DNA from: Archangium_A sp035910535
GTDB taxonomy: Bacteria > Myxococcota > Myxococcia > Myxococcales > Myxococcaceae
Length of the DNA: 64,000 bases
Assembly: GCA_035910535.1 (NCBI GenBank)
Contig: JAMHXF010000030.1
Coordinates: 52,081-116,080, forward strand
Direction: 5' to 3'
The notes under the pieces are model-generated. The model saw nothing but the letters and a program-made list of their open reading frames with translations, made no database searches and was not told the origin of the DNA. This document shows positions 1 to 9,161 of the stretch, in pieces. Position numbers and translations under genes: made by a program. Position 1 is the stretch's first letter. The number at the start of each line of letters is the position of its first letter.

Positions 1-503
1 GTGTCAATGGGCAGCCGCCCGGAGTCGTTCCAGAAGCCAATGTGGAGCCGCAACGTGCCGTTGAAATTGGGCATCTGAAAAGCGTGCACGTCTTCGATGA
101 CCTTGCCTTGCGGCCACGTACCGAGCGGAGCGGCGCCCTGCTGAAGCTCGTGGTCGAGGTTGCCCACCTGCTGCCGCGTCGACTCGTCGACCACGTGCAG
201 AAAGAAGCGCCACGGCCCGCCGGTGACGGCTTTGTCGGCGCGGAAGTAGTGGCGCAGTTGCACCTGTTGGCCGGGCTGCGGCTTCGCGGGCTCCACGATG
301 CTGCCCAGGTATGTCACCGCACCTCCTGCCCACGTCGCGCCGCTGGTGTGGGTGAGGTTCGCTGGCGCCGCGTCGAGAGCGCGAAGCTGGTTCGACACGG
401 GCGCCGGGGCGCGCTGCGGGTTCGACTTCGGCCGGGGCCCCGCTTGTTCGTCACGACAGCTGGCTCCGAGAATCACCACGCACAGAAGGGCATTGAGACG
501 CAT
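1..503 (-). CDS. Putative lipoprotein, 3' end outside window
   Basis: The open frame runs from ATG at 503 to the left window edge without a stop, so only about the first 167 residues are seen. The protein opens with a short basic and hydrophobic stretch (MRLNALLCVVILGASC), which fits a lipoprotein signal with Cys16 as the lipidated residue; Ser at -1 is slightly atypical. A proline-rich linker follows, then a region that looks like a beta-sandwich (motifs WRFFLHVVDE, QMPNFNGTLRLHIGFWNDSG). I do not recognise the family. It diverges from the FHA gene at 613, leaving about 110 bp for both promoters. Coding potential is good in this frame; function is unknown. Confidence 0.7.
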   Translation of the reverse strand, partial: MRLNALLCVVILGASCRDEQAGPRPKSNPQRAPAPVSNQLRALDAAPANLTHTSGATWAGGAVTYLGSIVEPAKPQPGQQVQLRHYFRADKAVTGGPWRFFLHVVDESTRQQVGNLDHELQQGAAPLGTWPQGKVIEDVHAFQMPNFNGTLRLHIGFWNDSGRLPID

Positions 504-612
504 CGCGGCGCGGAGACTATGCGTTCTCGCAACGCGGACTCTTCGAGAAGTGAGCCATGGTGATTTCGCGTGGTTAGCGACGGCATCAACCCTGCTTTGT
601 CGACGGCGCGCC

Positions 613-1485
613 ATGCTCATCGACATCATCTGGAACCACGAAACGACGCGCGTTGACCTCGCTGACGGCACGCTGACCGTCGGAGGCAGCCTGAAGGATC
701 ACATTCGCCTCGACGGGTTGCCGCACGCCCTGCTCTCGCTGACGTCGGCGGGCCAGCAGTTGAGCGTCACGGCGCAGCGCTCGGTGCGCATCGGTGCATC
801 ACTCTTTCCTGCGCGCATTCCGCGGCTCGTGGTGGCCGACGAAGAGCTCAAGCTCCCCAACGACGTCATCATTCGCCGGGTGCTCGACGTGAAGCTGCGC
901 GAGTCACGAAAGAGCATCGACACCGCCTTCGTTGCCGGGCAACTGTTGAGCGGCGCCGCCGTCGACGTTCAAGATACGCGGGCTGCGTCATTCACCTGCG
1001 TCACCGGGTTGGACCAGGGTCGCGTGTTCCCCATTCCATTCGAAGACAACCTCATCGGCCGCGCCGACGACGCCGTCATTCGCATTCGGGATCGCGCGGT
1101 GAGCCGTCAGCAGGCGAAGTTGATGAAGCGCGGCAAGGCCTTCTTTCTCGAGACCGTGCCGTCGTCGATGAATGGCGTGTACGTGAACGGTCGACTGCTC
1201 AAGAAGCCGCTGGAGCTCAAGACCGGCGACACCGTCGAGCTGGGTCAGACCGTGCTGCGCTTCGACTCATCTGAACGTGCGCCCCAGGAAATGACGGCTG
1301 TCGCGCCTTCTGCTCCGCCAGAGCCCGTCGTCACGCCGGCCGTCGCCGAGCTGCCTCCGTTGGTCGAAGCCCTCGAGCCCACCGCGCAGCCACGCACCTT
1401 CGGCATCGAGCTGCTGATGATGGGCGCTGGCGTCGGGCTCACGCTGTTGGGCATGGGCATCGCGGCGATGATGCTGCGCTCGTGA
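613..1485 (+). CDS. FHA-domain protein with C-terminal membrane anchor
   Basis: A 290-residue protein. Residues 1-100 look like a degenerate first FHA-like fold. Residues 127-217 form a clearer FHA domain, with GR at 149-150, SRQQ at 164-167 (the usual His of SRxHA is Gln) and the SxNGVYVNG loop near 185-193. A Pro/Ala-rich linker leads to one membrane segment at 264-287, ending two or three residues before the C-terminus, so both FHA regions should face the cytoplasm. FHA domains bind phosphothreonine, which fits a genome with Ser/Thr kinases (one is at 10593). The open frame extends upstream to 298, but that part lacks coherent protein features. ATG 613 was chosen on domain content; no strong ribosome site is seen. 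Confidence 0.75.
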   Translation: MLIDIIWNHETTRVDLADGTLTVGGSLKDHIRLDGLPHALLSLTSAGQQLSVTAQRSVRIGASLFPARIPRLVVADEELKLPNDVIIRRVLDVKLRESRKSIDTAFVAGQLLSGAAVDVQDTRAASFTCVTGLDQGRVFPIPFEDNLIGRADDAVIRIRDRAVSRQQAKLMKRGKAFFLETVPSSMNGVYVNGRLLKKPLELKTGDTVELGQTVLRFDSSERAPQEMTAVAPSAPPEPVVTPAVAELPPLVEALEPTAQPRTFGIELLMMGAGVGLTLLGMGIAAMMLRS

Positions 1486-1488
1486 CGC

Positions 1489-3882
1489 TCAGAACGAGTT
1501 GCCGATGTTGAACTCGAACTGAATCGGCTGGTCTCCTGCACGACGCGTCAGTGGAATGCCCCACTCGAAGCGCAGCGGGCCGATGGGCGAGAACCAGCGC
1601 ACACCGAAGCCGACCGAGTACAACAAGCCGAGCGGCGTCACCTGAGGGTTGCCCGGGTCTTGTTGGAAGAAGCCCACGTCGCGGCCGAAGGCGTTGCCGG
1701 CGTCGAAGAAGATGACGCCACGAATGCCGACCTTCTCGATGAGCGGAATCTCGAGCTCAGCGTTGAAGATGAACTGCTTGTTGCCACCGACGCGCAGCGC
1801 CGACACCGGAGAGTCAGGCGCGAGCGCGCCGTACACCAGCTCTTGCGGCGCGACCTGGCGCAGCGGGTAGCCGCGAATGGTGTTGATGCCACCGAGGAAA
1901 TAGAGCTCGCTGACCGGCAACCGACGGCCGTCTTGCGGCGACGGGTAGTGCTCCTGCAGGTAGCCGATCTGCGCGTTCATCTTGAACACGGAGCCGAACG
2001 GCAGCGGGAAGTACACGCGCTGGTACGCCGTGAAGCGGTTGAAGTTGTATTGCTCCTCGGGCTTGAACGGGTTGAGGAAGAACGGCGACGTCTCGACTGA
2101 CGCGAACGACAGCCAGCCCTGCGACGGGAAGAGGCGGTTGTTTCGCTTGTCCCACGTCCACGACAGCCGCACCGCGCTGGTGACGCCGCTGCGGAACTGG
2201 CCGGCCAACACCGCGCCCGTGGCCTGGCTGCCGACGGTCACGTTCACGCGCTCGAAGGTGTAGCCCACGTTCAAGCTCATCTCGTCCTGCACGAGGTAGT
2301 AGCCGAGGCTCGCCGTGCCGCCGAAGGCGTCGCGAACGAAGCCGAAGTAGTCGAGCTGCGTGCGGTACGCGTCGACCGAGAAGATGAAGTTCGTGTCGAG
2401 GAAGTACGGGTCGAAGTAGCTGAGCTGGAAGAACTGACGAAGCGCCGAAATCTGTGCGCTGGCAGAGACCGACTGGCCCCACCCGAGGAAGTTCTGCTGC
2501 GCGATCTGCGCCGTGAAGATGAACGACTCGACGTTCGAGAAGCCCAGGCCCACCTGGAACGTACCGGTCGACTTCTCTTTCACCTCGACCTGCACCACGA
2601 CGTGCTCACCGTCTGAGCCGGGCTTGTGCGTGACCTCGACGCTCTCGAAGAAGCCCAACGCCGTGGCCTTCTCTTTCGAGCGGCGCATGCCGGTGCCGTT
2701 GAAGAGCTCGCCTTCGTACACACGCAGCTGGCGTCGAATGACTTTGTCGCGCGTCTTGGTGTTGCCGACGATGTCGATGCGCTCGATGTAGACCTTGGGC
2801 CCCTTCTGGACGTCGAAGGTCAGGTCGATGGTCTTCGCCTCCGCGTTGACCGCGGTGACGGGCGTGATGTTCGCGTAGGCGTGCCCCGAGTCGTAATAGA
2901 CGTCGGTGATGGCCTGAATGTCTTTGGCGAGCAGAGAACGATTGAAGGTCGTGTTCTCTTTGCTGCTCATCAACTTGTGGAGCAGCTCCTTGCTGACGAG
3001 CAGGTCACCCGAGAAGTCGAGCTTGCCGACGTTGAACGTCTCGCCCTCTTCGATGCGAATGGTGATGGTGATGAAGCGCTTGTCAGGCGAGAGCGTGACG
3101 ATGGGCTTGTCGACGCGCACGTTGATGAAGCCGCGGTCGAAGTACGCCATCTGAATGATCTGCAGGTCGCGCTGAAAGAGCTCTTCACGGTACGTGCCCT
3201 GGCTGGTGAGGAACGAGAGGTAGCCGCCCTCCTGCGTCCCCATCACCGACTTCAGCTCGTCCTGAGGCACCTTCTGCACGCCGAGGAAGATGATCTCCTT
3301 CACCATCACCTTGGCGTGCTCGGCGATCACGAACACGAGGTCGACTTCTTTGCCCTCGGCGTCGATGGGCCGAACTTCGTGCTTCACCTCAGCGAGGAAG
3401 AAGCCCTTCTCGACGTACTTATCGAGGATCTTCTTCTCGTTACGCTTGGCCGCCGACACGTCGAGAATCGTGAAGGCCTTGATGTCGATGAGATCTTTGA
3501 AGTCGTCCTTCGAGAGCTCGTCGTTGCCCGAGAGCTGCACCGAACGCACCGTCGGCTTCTCGGTGACGCGCACCACGTAGGCCACGCCAGCAGGCGTGCG
3601 CTGCACCAACAACTGCACGTCGTTGAAGTACTTGAGCGCCCACAACGCGCGGAGGTCGTCGCTGGTGCGCGAGCCGTCGAAGAGATCTCCGACCTTCTGC
3701 TTGAGCGCACGCGCGATGGCGGGCGCTTCGACACGGCGGTTCCCTTCGACACGGATCTCGGTGATGCGGTCCGACTCGTCGCGCGCGGGGGCGTCGTTCA
3801 GCAGCTGCGCGCGGGCCGTCAGCGGGGCCGTCAGCGCGGCCACACACAGGCAAGTCAGCATGAAGAAGAGGCGCGAAATCAC
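1489..3882 (-). CDS. bamA: BamA outer-membrane protein assembly factor
   Basis: A 797-residue protein with an N-terminal signal peptide ending near ARA, about five consecutive POTRA repeats (residues 38 to about 440; first repeat ITEIRVEGNRRV), and a C-terminal 16-strand type beta-barrel. The barrel holds the GGINTIRGYPLRQ loop, equivalent to the conserved VRGF/Y loop 6 motif, and the protein ends in an aromatic residue (FNIGNSF), as barrel signals do. Length matches the family (about 800). BamA inserts beta-barrel proteins into the outer membrane. It is last in the minus-strand run lysS-lolC-lolD-bamA, 65 bp after lolD. The start is GTG 3882; an in-frame ATG at 3861 is possible but would remove the basic n-region. 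Confidence 0.95.
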   Translation of the reverse strand: MISRLFFMLTCLCVAALTAPLTARAQLLNDAPARDESDRITEIRVEGNRRVEAPAIARALKQKVGDLFDGSRTSDDLRALWALKYFNDVQLLVQRTPAGVAYVVRVTEKPTVRSVQLSGNDELSKDDFKDLIDIKAFTILDVSAAKRNEKKILDKYVEKGFFLAEVKHEVRPIDAEGKEVDLVFVIAEHAKVMVKEIIFLGVQKVPQDELKSVMGTQEGGYLSFLTSQGTYREELFQRDLQIIQMAYFDRGFINVRVDKPIVTLSPDKRFITITIRIEEGETFNVGKLDFSGDLLVSKELLHKLMSSKENTTFNRSLLAKDIQAITDVYYDSGHAYANITPVTAVNAEAKTIDLTFDVQKGPKVYIERIDIVGNTKTRDKVIRRQLRVYEGELFNGTGMRRSKEKATALGFFESVEVTHKPGSDGEHVVVQVEVKEKSTGTFQVGLGFSNVESFIFTAQIAQQNFLGWGQSVSASAQISALRQFFQLSYFDPYFLDTNFIFSVDAYRTQLDYFGFVRDAFGGTASLGYYLVQDEMSLNVGYTFERVNVTVGSQATGAVLAGQFRSGVTSAVRLSWTWDKRNNRLFPSQGWLSFASVETSPFFLNPFKPEEQYNFNRFTAYQRVYFPLPFGSVFKMNAQIGYLQEHYPSPQDGRRLPVSELYFLGGINTIRGYPLRQVAPQELVYGALAPDSPVSALRVGGNKQFIFNAELEIPLIEKVGIRGVIFFDAGNAFGRDVGFFQQDPGNPQVTPLGLLYSVGFGVRWFSPIGPLRFEWGIPLTRRAGDQPIQFEFNIGNSF

Positions 3883-3947
3883 GGCGAAGGGCGGCGCACG
3901 TATAAGTACGAAGCCGCACGCAATACGAGGGAAAACGCCGAACGATT

Positions 3948-4646
3948 TCAGGCCGCTACGTCGTTTGCAGCGTTCACCACGAGGCCGTCTTTGAGGCGCA
4001 GTCGGCGCGGCATCGACTTCGCCAGCACCTCGTTGTGCGTCACCACGATCGCCGTGATCCCGAGGTCTTTGTTCACCTCGCGCAGCAACGCGTGAATGCC
4101 CTCGCCGGTCTTCGGGTCGAGGTTGCCGGTGGGCTCGTCAGCCAACAGCAGGTCGGGCTCGAGCATCAACGCACGCGCCAGCGCCACGCGCTGCGACTCA
4201 CCGCCCGACAGCTCACCGGGCTTGTGCTCTGCGCGCTCCGCCAGCCCGACGCGCTCCAGCAGCTCGCGGGCACGCTTGAGTGCGCTCTTCTTGTCTTGTC
4301 GCAAAAAGAGCGCCGGCATCGCCACGTTCTCTTCGGCGGTGAACTCCGGCAGCAGAAAGTGCGACTGAAAGACGAAGCCGATGGAGCGGTTGCGGAACTC
4401 CGCGACCGCCGCGTCGTTCATGTCGAACACCGACTTGCCCTTGAAGCGCAGCTGGCCCGACGCCGGCAGGTCCAACGTGCCGACGACGTGGAGGAACGTG
4501 CTCTTGCCCGAACCCGACGCGCCGATGAGCGAGACCAGCTCGCCCTTTTCGATGCCCACCGTCACGCCACGCAACACGTCGATGCGCTTCCCGTTGAGAA
4601 AGTACGACTTGTGCACGTCTTCGACTTCGAGAAACGAGGCACTCAT
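3948..4646 (-). CDS. lolD: LolD lipoprotein-release ABC transporter ATPase
   Basis: A 232-residue ABC ATPase of the LolD/MacB class. Walker A is GASGSGKST, the signature is LSGGESQRVALARAL, Walker B with the D-loop is LLLADEPTGNLD, and the switch His is in VVTHNE. It should power release of mature lipoproteins from the inner membrane to the LolA carrier, with the permease encoded just upstream. The junction reads AATGATGAG: the permease stop TGA (4648-4646) lies inside two tandem ATG codons, so initiation at either 4649 or 4646 implies coupled translation. The open frame continues upstream inside lolC only as an out-of-frame shadow. Confidence 0.93.
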   Translation of the reverse strand: MSASFLEVEDVHKSYFLNGKRIDVLRGVTVGIEKGELVSLIGASGSGKSTFLHVVGTLDLPASGQLRFKGKSVFDMNDAAVAEFRNRSIGFVFQSHFLLPEFTAEENVAMPALFLRQDKKSALKRARELLERVGLAERAEHKPGELSGGESQRVALARALMLEPDLLLADEPTGNLDPKTGEGIHALLREVNKDLGITAIVVTHNEVLAKSMPRRLRLKDGLVVNAANDVAA

Positions 4647-7036
4647 CATTCCGCCTTCAACCCATCGACGGGCTCGACCTGCGAGGCCTTGAGCGCCGGG
4701 TAAATGCTCGCGAGGAACGTCACCAGAATCGCGATGACCACCGAGAGCGCCGTCTGGAACGGCTCGATGCGCACCGGCAACGCGGGGATGTAATAGACCT
4801 GCGGGTCGAGCTTGATGCCCACGCGCTCGATGAAGAAGCACCACGCGAGGCCGGAAATCAGCCCCAGCACCGAGCCGGCGACGCCGATCTGCAGACCTTC
4901 GGCGAGGAAGATCTTAACGATGCCGCCGTCGGGCACGCCGAGCGCCTTGAGCACTGAAATCTCTTTGCGCTTCTCGAGCACCAGCATCACCACGGTGGCC
5001 ACGATGAGCCCCGCCGCGACGATGGTGATGATCGACAAGATGATGCCCATGACCAGCTTCTCGAGCCGCAGCGCCGCGAAGAGGTTCTTGTTCATCTCGC
5101 CCCAGTCTTTGGTGCGGTACGGGTAGCCCTCGAGCAGGTCGTACACGGCCTTCATGGTGCCGCGCGCGTTGTCGATGTCTTTGACCTTCACCTCGATGCC
5201 GCTGGCGCCCTTCACGTTGAAGAACGTCTGCGCTTCGGTGAGGTGGATGTAGACGAACTTCGAGTCGTACTCGTACATGCCCGAATAGAAGATGCCCGCC
5301 ACGCGGAACGGGCGGCTCTTGGGCATGGGGCCCTGAGGCCCGAGCTCGCCACCGATGGGCGAGACCACGTTGACGCGATCTCCGACCACCACGCGCAGTG
5401 ACGACGCGAGCTCACGGCCAATGAGAATGCCCGGCAGCTGCACTTCGACTTCTTTGTCGGGCGCTGGCAGCTCGAGCAGCGGGTCGCGCTCGATGTCGGT
5501 GGGCCCCGCGGGTTTGCTGTCGAACGCGGGCTCGTTCAGCTCGGCGAGGCGCTTGCGTTTGATCTGCGTGGGGTCCGTGAGCCACTCCAACTTTCCGCCC
5601 GGCAGCAGGTATTCTGGAATGTCGGTGACGGAGCCGACCGACGCCGGGTCGATGCCCTTGATCATCGAGCCGGAGATGTTGCCGTCAGACGAGATCATCA
5701 CCTCGTTCAAGATGAAGGGCGTGGCGCCGGCGATGCCGCGAACGCCCAGCACCTTCTTCATGATGTCCTCGTACTCCGGCATCTGCGGGTCGTAGCGCAT
5801 GACCACGCCGTGCGAATTCGTGCCGAGGATCTTCTTCTGCAGGTCGGCCTCGAAGCCGCTCATCACCGACAACACGATGACGAGCGCCATCACGCCGACG
5901 CCCACGCCGCCGACTGAAATCGCCGTCATCAGCGCGGTGGGTGACTGCTCTTTCAACTTCACGTCGTTGAGCGCGGCCGCCGCGACGAGCGGGTCTTTCT
6001 GACCGAGCCGCTTGATGCGCGTACGTTCGACCACGCGCTCGGCGGCGTTGATGATGGCCCAGAGAATCAACGGCGGAATGATGCCGAGAATCAGCACGCC
6101 GAAGACGCCGAGCAGCAGGCGCACGCGGAACACCGACACGTGCCGCGTGGCGATGAACAACTCGTACGACAGGCGCAGGTCAACCTTGCCCGACGACGTC
6201 GACACGAAGCCGAGGCTGATGCCGATGAAGAGCGCCAGGAACAGCGCGATGGTGATGATCCAATAGCCGAGCGCGGGCTGGTTCTCGCCGAGCAGCGACG
6301 ACAGGTAGACGACCTCACGCAGCCGGTAGCCGAGCTTGAGCATCAGCTCCGGCACGAAGTGCATCGCCGTGAGCACCACGGGCACGGGCAACCCGAAGTA
6401 CAGCACCGCCAACGTGGCTTCAGGCGTCGACAGCCGCTTCGAGTTCGCCGCGCCGAGGAAGCCGCCCGCGAACGCCAGCGTCATCGACACCGCGAACGCG
6501 ACGAGGAACGACGAGACCGGCGACAAGCCGCCCTGCACCACGCCGCCTTGCACCGAGCCCTTGCCGACCACCAGCAGGTACGCGCCGATGAACGCCACCT
6601 CAGCGAGGAAGATGCCGAAGCCGAACGCCGCGAGCGTGCCCCAGTGAAAGTCGACGAACGTCGCCAGCCGCGGGTGCAACGGCTTGCCCGCTGCCGCGCT
6701 GAGCGCTGCGGTCGAGACCGGCGCGCGCTCGAACGTGAACGCCAGCAGGCCCCACCCGGCCACCCACGCCAACGAGCCGACGATGAGGTGCGTCTGCCCG
6801 AGCGCCAACGCGCTGGGCGTGCCGATGGCCTTCACCGTGGCGACCGCCTCGGCGTGACCCAGCACTGATCCCGCGCCGGTCAGCAAGTCGACGAAGAAGC
6901 CCCAGCCCATGAGGCCCAGGCTCCACTCGCCGAGCACGAACGGCAGCAGCTCCGCGCGCACGAGCCCCACCAGCAGCTCGATGAAACCGAGCAGCAGCAA
7001 CACCGACGCGACGGCGAGCTTCTGGGTGCGGGTCAC
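4646..7036 (-). CDS. lolC: LolC/E-family permease with large N-terminal membrane extension
   Basis: A 796-residue protein, about twice the usual LolC/LolE length of about 410. Family homology starts near residue 291 (YELFIATRHV). It is interrupted by about 70 residues, including one more hydrophobic segment (307-330), and resumes at 369 (TAISVGGVGVGVMALVIVLSVMSGFE). A MacB-like periplasmic domain and the C-terminal three-helix FtsX domain follow (640-796). Residues 1-288 are additional, with about six hydrophobic segments (near 8-27, 82-102, 130-156, 174-196, 206-226 and 256-280). With LolD it would form a LolCD-type complex; no second permease gene is adjacent, so it may act as a homodimer. 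Its start overlaps the lysS stop by 4 bp (ATGA). Confidence 0.85.
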   Translation of the reverse strand: MTRTQKLAVASVLLLLGFIELLVGLVRAELLPFVLGEWSLGLMGWGFFVDLLTGAGSVLGHAEAVATVKAIGTPSALALGQTHLIVGSLAWVAGWGLLAFTFERAPVSTAALSAAAGKPLHPRLATFVDFHWGTLAAFGFGIFLAEVAFIGAYLLVVGKGSVQGGVVQGGLSPVSSFLVAFAVSMTLAFAGGFLGAANSKRLSTPEATLAVLYFGLPVPVVLTAMHFVPELMLKLGYRLREVVYLSSLLGENQPALGYWIITIALFLALFIGISLGFVSTSSGKVDLRLSYELFIATRHVSVFRVRLLLGVFGVLILGIIPPLILWAIINAAERVVERTRIKRLGQKDPLVAAAALNDVKLKEQSPTALMTAISVGGVGVGVMALVIVLSVMSGFEADLQKKILGTNSHGVVMRYDPQMPEYEDIMKKVLGVRGIAGATPFILNEVMISSDGNISGSMIKGIDPASVGSVTDIPEYLLPGGKLEWLTDPTQIKRKRLAELNEPAFDSKPAGPTDIERDPLLELPAPDKEVEVQLPGILIGRELASSLRVVVGDRVNVVSPIGGELGPQGPMPKSRPFRVAGIFYSGMYEYDSKFVYIHLTEAQTFFNVKGASGIEVKVKDIDNARGTMKAVYDLLEGYPYRTKDWGEMNKNLFAALRLEKLVMGIILSIITIVAAGLIVATVVMLVLEKRKEISVLKALGVPDGGIVKIFLAEGLQIGVAGSVLGLISGLAWCFFIERVGIKLDPQVYYIPALPVRIEPFQTALSVVIAILVTFLASIYPALKASQVEPVDGLKAE

Positions 7037-8757
7037 TTCGTGGGCTTGAGCAGAGGGAAGAGGATGACGTCGCGAATCGACGGGGCGTCGGTCAACAGCA
7101 TCGCCAGGCGATCAATTCCAATGCCCTGACCGGCGGTGGGCGGCAGCCCGTGCTCGAGCGCACGGATGTAGTCGTGGTCGTAGTCCATCGTCTCCTGCTG
7201 GCCGCGCGTCTTGGCGTCGAGCTGCGACTGGAAGCGCTGGGCCTGGTCCACGGGGTCGTTCAACTCAGAGAACGCGTTGGCGATTTCGCGACCGACACAG
7301 AACAGCTCGAAGCGATCCGTCACTGCGGGGTTCGCGTCGTTGCGGCGCGCGAGCGGGCTCGTCTCGACGGGGAACTGCGTGATGAACGTGGGCTGCACCA
7401 GCTCACCTTCGACGTACTGCTCGAAGAGCGTGCCGATGAGCTCGCCGGTGTTCATCGTGGCGATGCTGGCCTTGTCTTTCTCTTCTGCGCGACGTGCCGC
7501 GACGGCGCGGAGCTTCTCGACGTCGGAGAAGTCGGCAGCCGAGAACTCCTTCACGCGCGCGGAGATCGACTCCGTCATCGGAATGCGCGGCCAGCCCTTC
7601 TTGAAGTCGATGGTGTGCTCGCCGTACTTGACGATCGACGAGCCCGTCACCGCGACGGCGGCCTCGGAGATCATGTCTTCGGTGAGGTCCATCAGGTCTT
7701 CGTACGTGGCGTACGCCTGGTAGAACTCGAGCATCGTGAACTCCGGGTTGTGGCGCGTGCTGACGCCCTCGTTCCGGAAGTTGCGGTTGATTTCGTAGAC
7801 GCGATCGAAGCCACCGACCACGAGCCGCTTCAAGTGCAGCTCCGGCGCGATGCGCATGAAGAGGTCGATGTCGTACGTGTTGTGGTGGGTGACGAACGGT
7901 CGCGCCGCCGCCCCCGACACCAGCGAGTGCATCATCGGCGTTTCAACTTCGAGGAAGTCGCGGCGGTTCAAGAACTCACGAATGAACTGCACCAGCTTCG
8001 TGCGCTTCTTGAAGGTCTCCCTGACGCTCGGGTTCGAGAGCAGATCGACGTAGCGGCGGCGGTAGCGCTCTTCAGTGTCAGCGAGCGCCTGTGATTCAGC
8101 CCAGGCCTTGTTCACCGCGCCGGGCAGCGCCTTGAGCTCGTCACCTGCGAGCGACTTCGACTGCTCGGCGACCGCGTCGTTGCGCGCCACCTCGCGCTGG
8201 TCGTGCGCCGCCGCGTTCACCGCCGCCATCACCGCTTCAGCCGCGGCCTTCACGCGCGCCAGCTGCTCGGGCGTCAGCTTCACCTTCGCGTCGTCGCCGC
8301 TGTACTTGCCGGGCAGACCACGCAGCGCCTTGCCCAGAAACTTCAAACTCGTGGCGGCCAGCGTCAGCTCGCCGGTCTTCGACTTGAACAAGGTGCCCGT
8401 CACGCCGACGAAGTCAGCGAGGTCGGTGAGCTTCCACACCTTGAACGCGTCGTCGCCGAGCACGTCTTTCTTCACGTGAACCTGCAAGCTGCCGCTGCGG
8501 TCTTGCAGCACGACGAACGCGGCCTTGCCGAAGTCGCGCACCGACACCACGCGACCTGCGAGCGTGAAGGGGCCTGGCTTGTCGGCTTCGAGCTTCTCGG
8601 GGGCGACGTCGTTGAATTGTTTGAGCAGCTCGCCCGCAAGCGAGTCAGGCGTGAAGCCGTTTCCGTACGGGTTCACACCGAGTTCCTGCAGTTGCTTCGC
8701 CTTGTTCTTCCGCTCGTCGAGGAGCTTCTGCTCCGCCGCGCTCACGTCGTCAGCCAT
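7033..8757 (-). CDS. lysS: Lysyl-tRNA synthetase, class II
   Basis: A 574-residue class II synthetase that charges tRNA-Lys. An N-terminal OB-fold anticodon domain (about 60-150) is followed by catalytic motifs 1 (around SGAAARPFVTHHN), 2 (FRNEGVSTRHNPEFTMLEFYQA) and 3 (GQGIGIDRLAMLLT). Between LRGLPGKY (about 145-152) and the conserved TEERYRRRYVDL (228-239) lies an extra alanine- and charge-rich segment of about 70 residues that typical LysRS proteins (about 500 residues) lack. The gene heads the lolC-lolD-bamA run. ATG 8757 was chosen because it gives the usual short basic helix before the OB fold. Confidence 0.95.
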   Translation of the reverse strand: MADDVSAAEQKLLDERKNKAKQLQELGVNPYGNGFTPDSLAGELLKQFNDVAPEKLEADKPGPFTLAGRVVSVRDFGKAAFVVLQDRSGSLQVHVKKDVLGDDAFKVWKLTDLADFVGVTGTLFKSKTGELTLAATSLKFLGKALRGLPGKYSGDDAKVKLTPEQLARVKAAAEAVMAAVNAAAHDQREVARNDAVAEQSKSLAGDELKALPGAVNKAWAESQALADTEERYRRRYVDLLSNPSVRETFKKRTKLVQFIREFLNRRDFLEVETPMMHSLVSGAAARPFVTHHNTYDIDLFMRIAPELHLKRLVVGGFDRVYEINRNFRNEGVSTRHNPEFTMLEFYQAYATYEDLMDLTEDMISEAAVAVTGSSIVKYGEHTIDFKKGWPRIPMTESISARVKEFSAADFSDVEKLRAVAARRAEEKDKASIATMNTGELIGTLFEQYVEGELVQPTFITQFPVETSPLARRNDANPAVTDRFELFCVGREIANAFSELNDPVDQAQRFQSQLDAKTRGQQETMDYDHDYIRALEHGLPPTAGQGIGIDRLAMLLTDAPSIRDVILFPLLKPTK

Positions 8758-8795
8758 GGCGCGCGTTCACCACGCGCCCGGCCAGTCGGCAAGCT

Positions 8796-9161
8796 CTACG
8801 GTGAGGCGAGCAGCATGAAGAGCGCCACCAACGCGGCGATCAACATGGGCACCACGACCTCAGCAGGGAACGCCGAGAACTGCGGGAACTCGCGCGCGCG
8901 GAGCTGAAAACGACGACGGCGCGTGCGGCGCAGAATCAACGAAGACAGCGCGTCGGGCGCCTTGTGCTTCGGCTCGTCACGCAGCAGTGAAATGGCGCGC
9001 TCGTACTTCTTGAAGCGCTCCTTGAGCTCCGGGTTTTCAGCCAGCGCAGCGTCGAGCGCGCTCGAATCTTTCTCGGCGAGCGCACCGTCGACCGCGCCCA
9101 GAAACAGGCGCTCGACTTCATTCTTTGAAAGTTCGCGTCGCACGGCGTCAGTCTCTCCCAT
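8796..9161 (-). CDS. Candidate single-pass anti-sigma factor
   Basis: A 121-residue protein with a charged helical N-terminal part (about 1-85) rich in Glu/Lys and one C-terminal membrane segment (VVPMLIAALVALFMLL). It has no HxxxCxxC zinc motif, so it is not a ZAS-type anti-sigma by signature. Its ATG overlaps the end of the sigma gene by 14 bp, and this translational coupling is what suggests an anti-sigma or partner role. A longer TTG start at 9179 is possible, but the ATG has a GAGAG sequence upstream. The function is inferred from context only. Confidence 0.6.
   Translation of the reverse strand: MGETDAVRRELSKNEVERLFLGAVDGALAEKDSSALDAALAENPELKERFKKYERAISLLRDEPKHKAPDALSSLILRRTRRRRFQLRAREFPQFSAFPAEVVVPMLIAALVALFMLLASP

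Noticed and set aside
613..1485. FHA protein as SctD of the type III system
   Set aside because: SctD has one FHA-like domain, then a membrane helix and a large periplasmic part; here the helix ends the protein, and the gene is over 30 kb away.
2626..4095. 489-residue open frame on the + strand
   Set aside because: It lies opposite bamA and lolD and has the His/Arg/Asp/Val-rich composition typical of antisense frames in GC-rich DNA.
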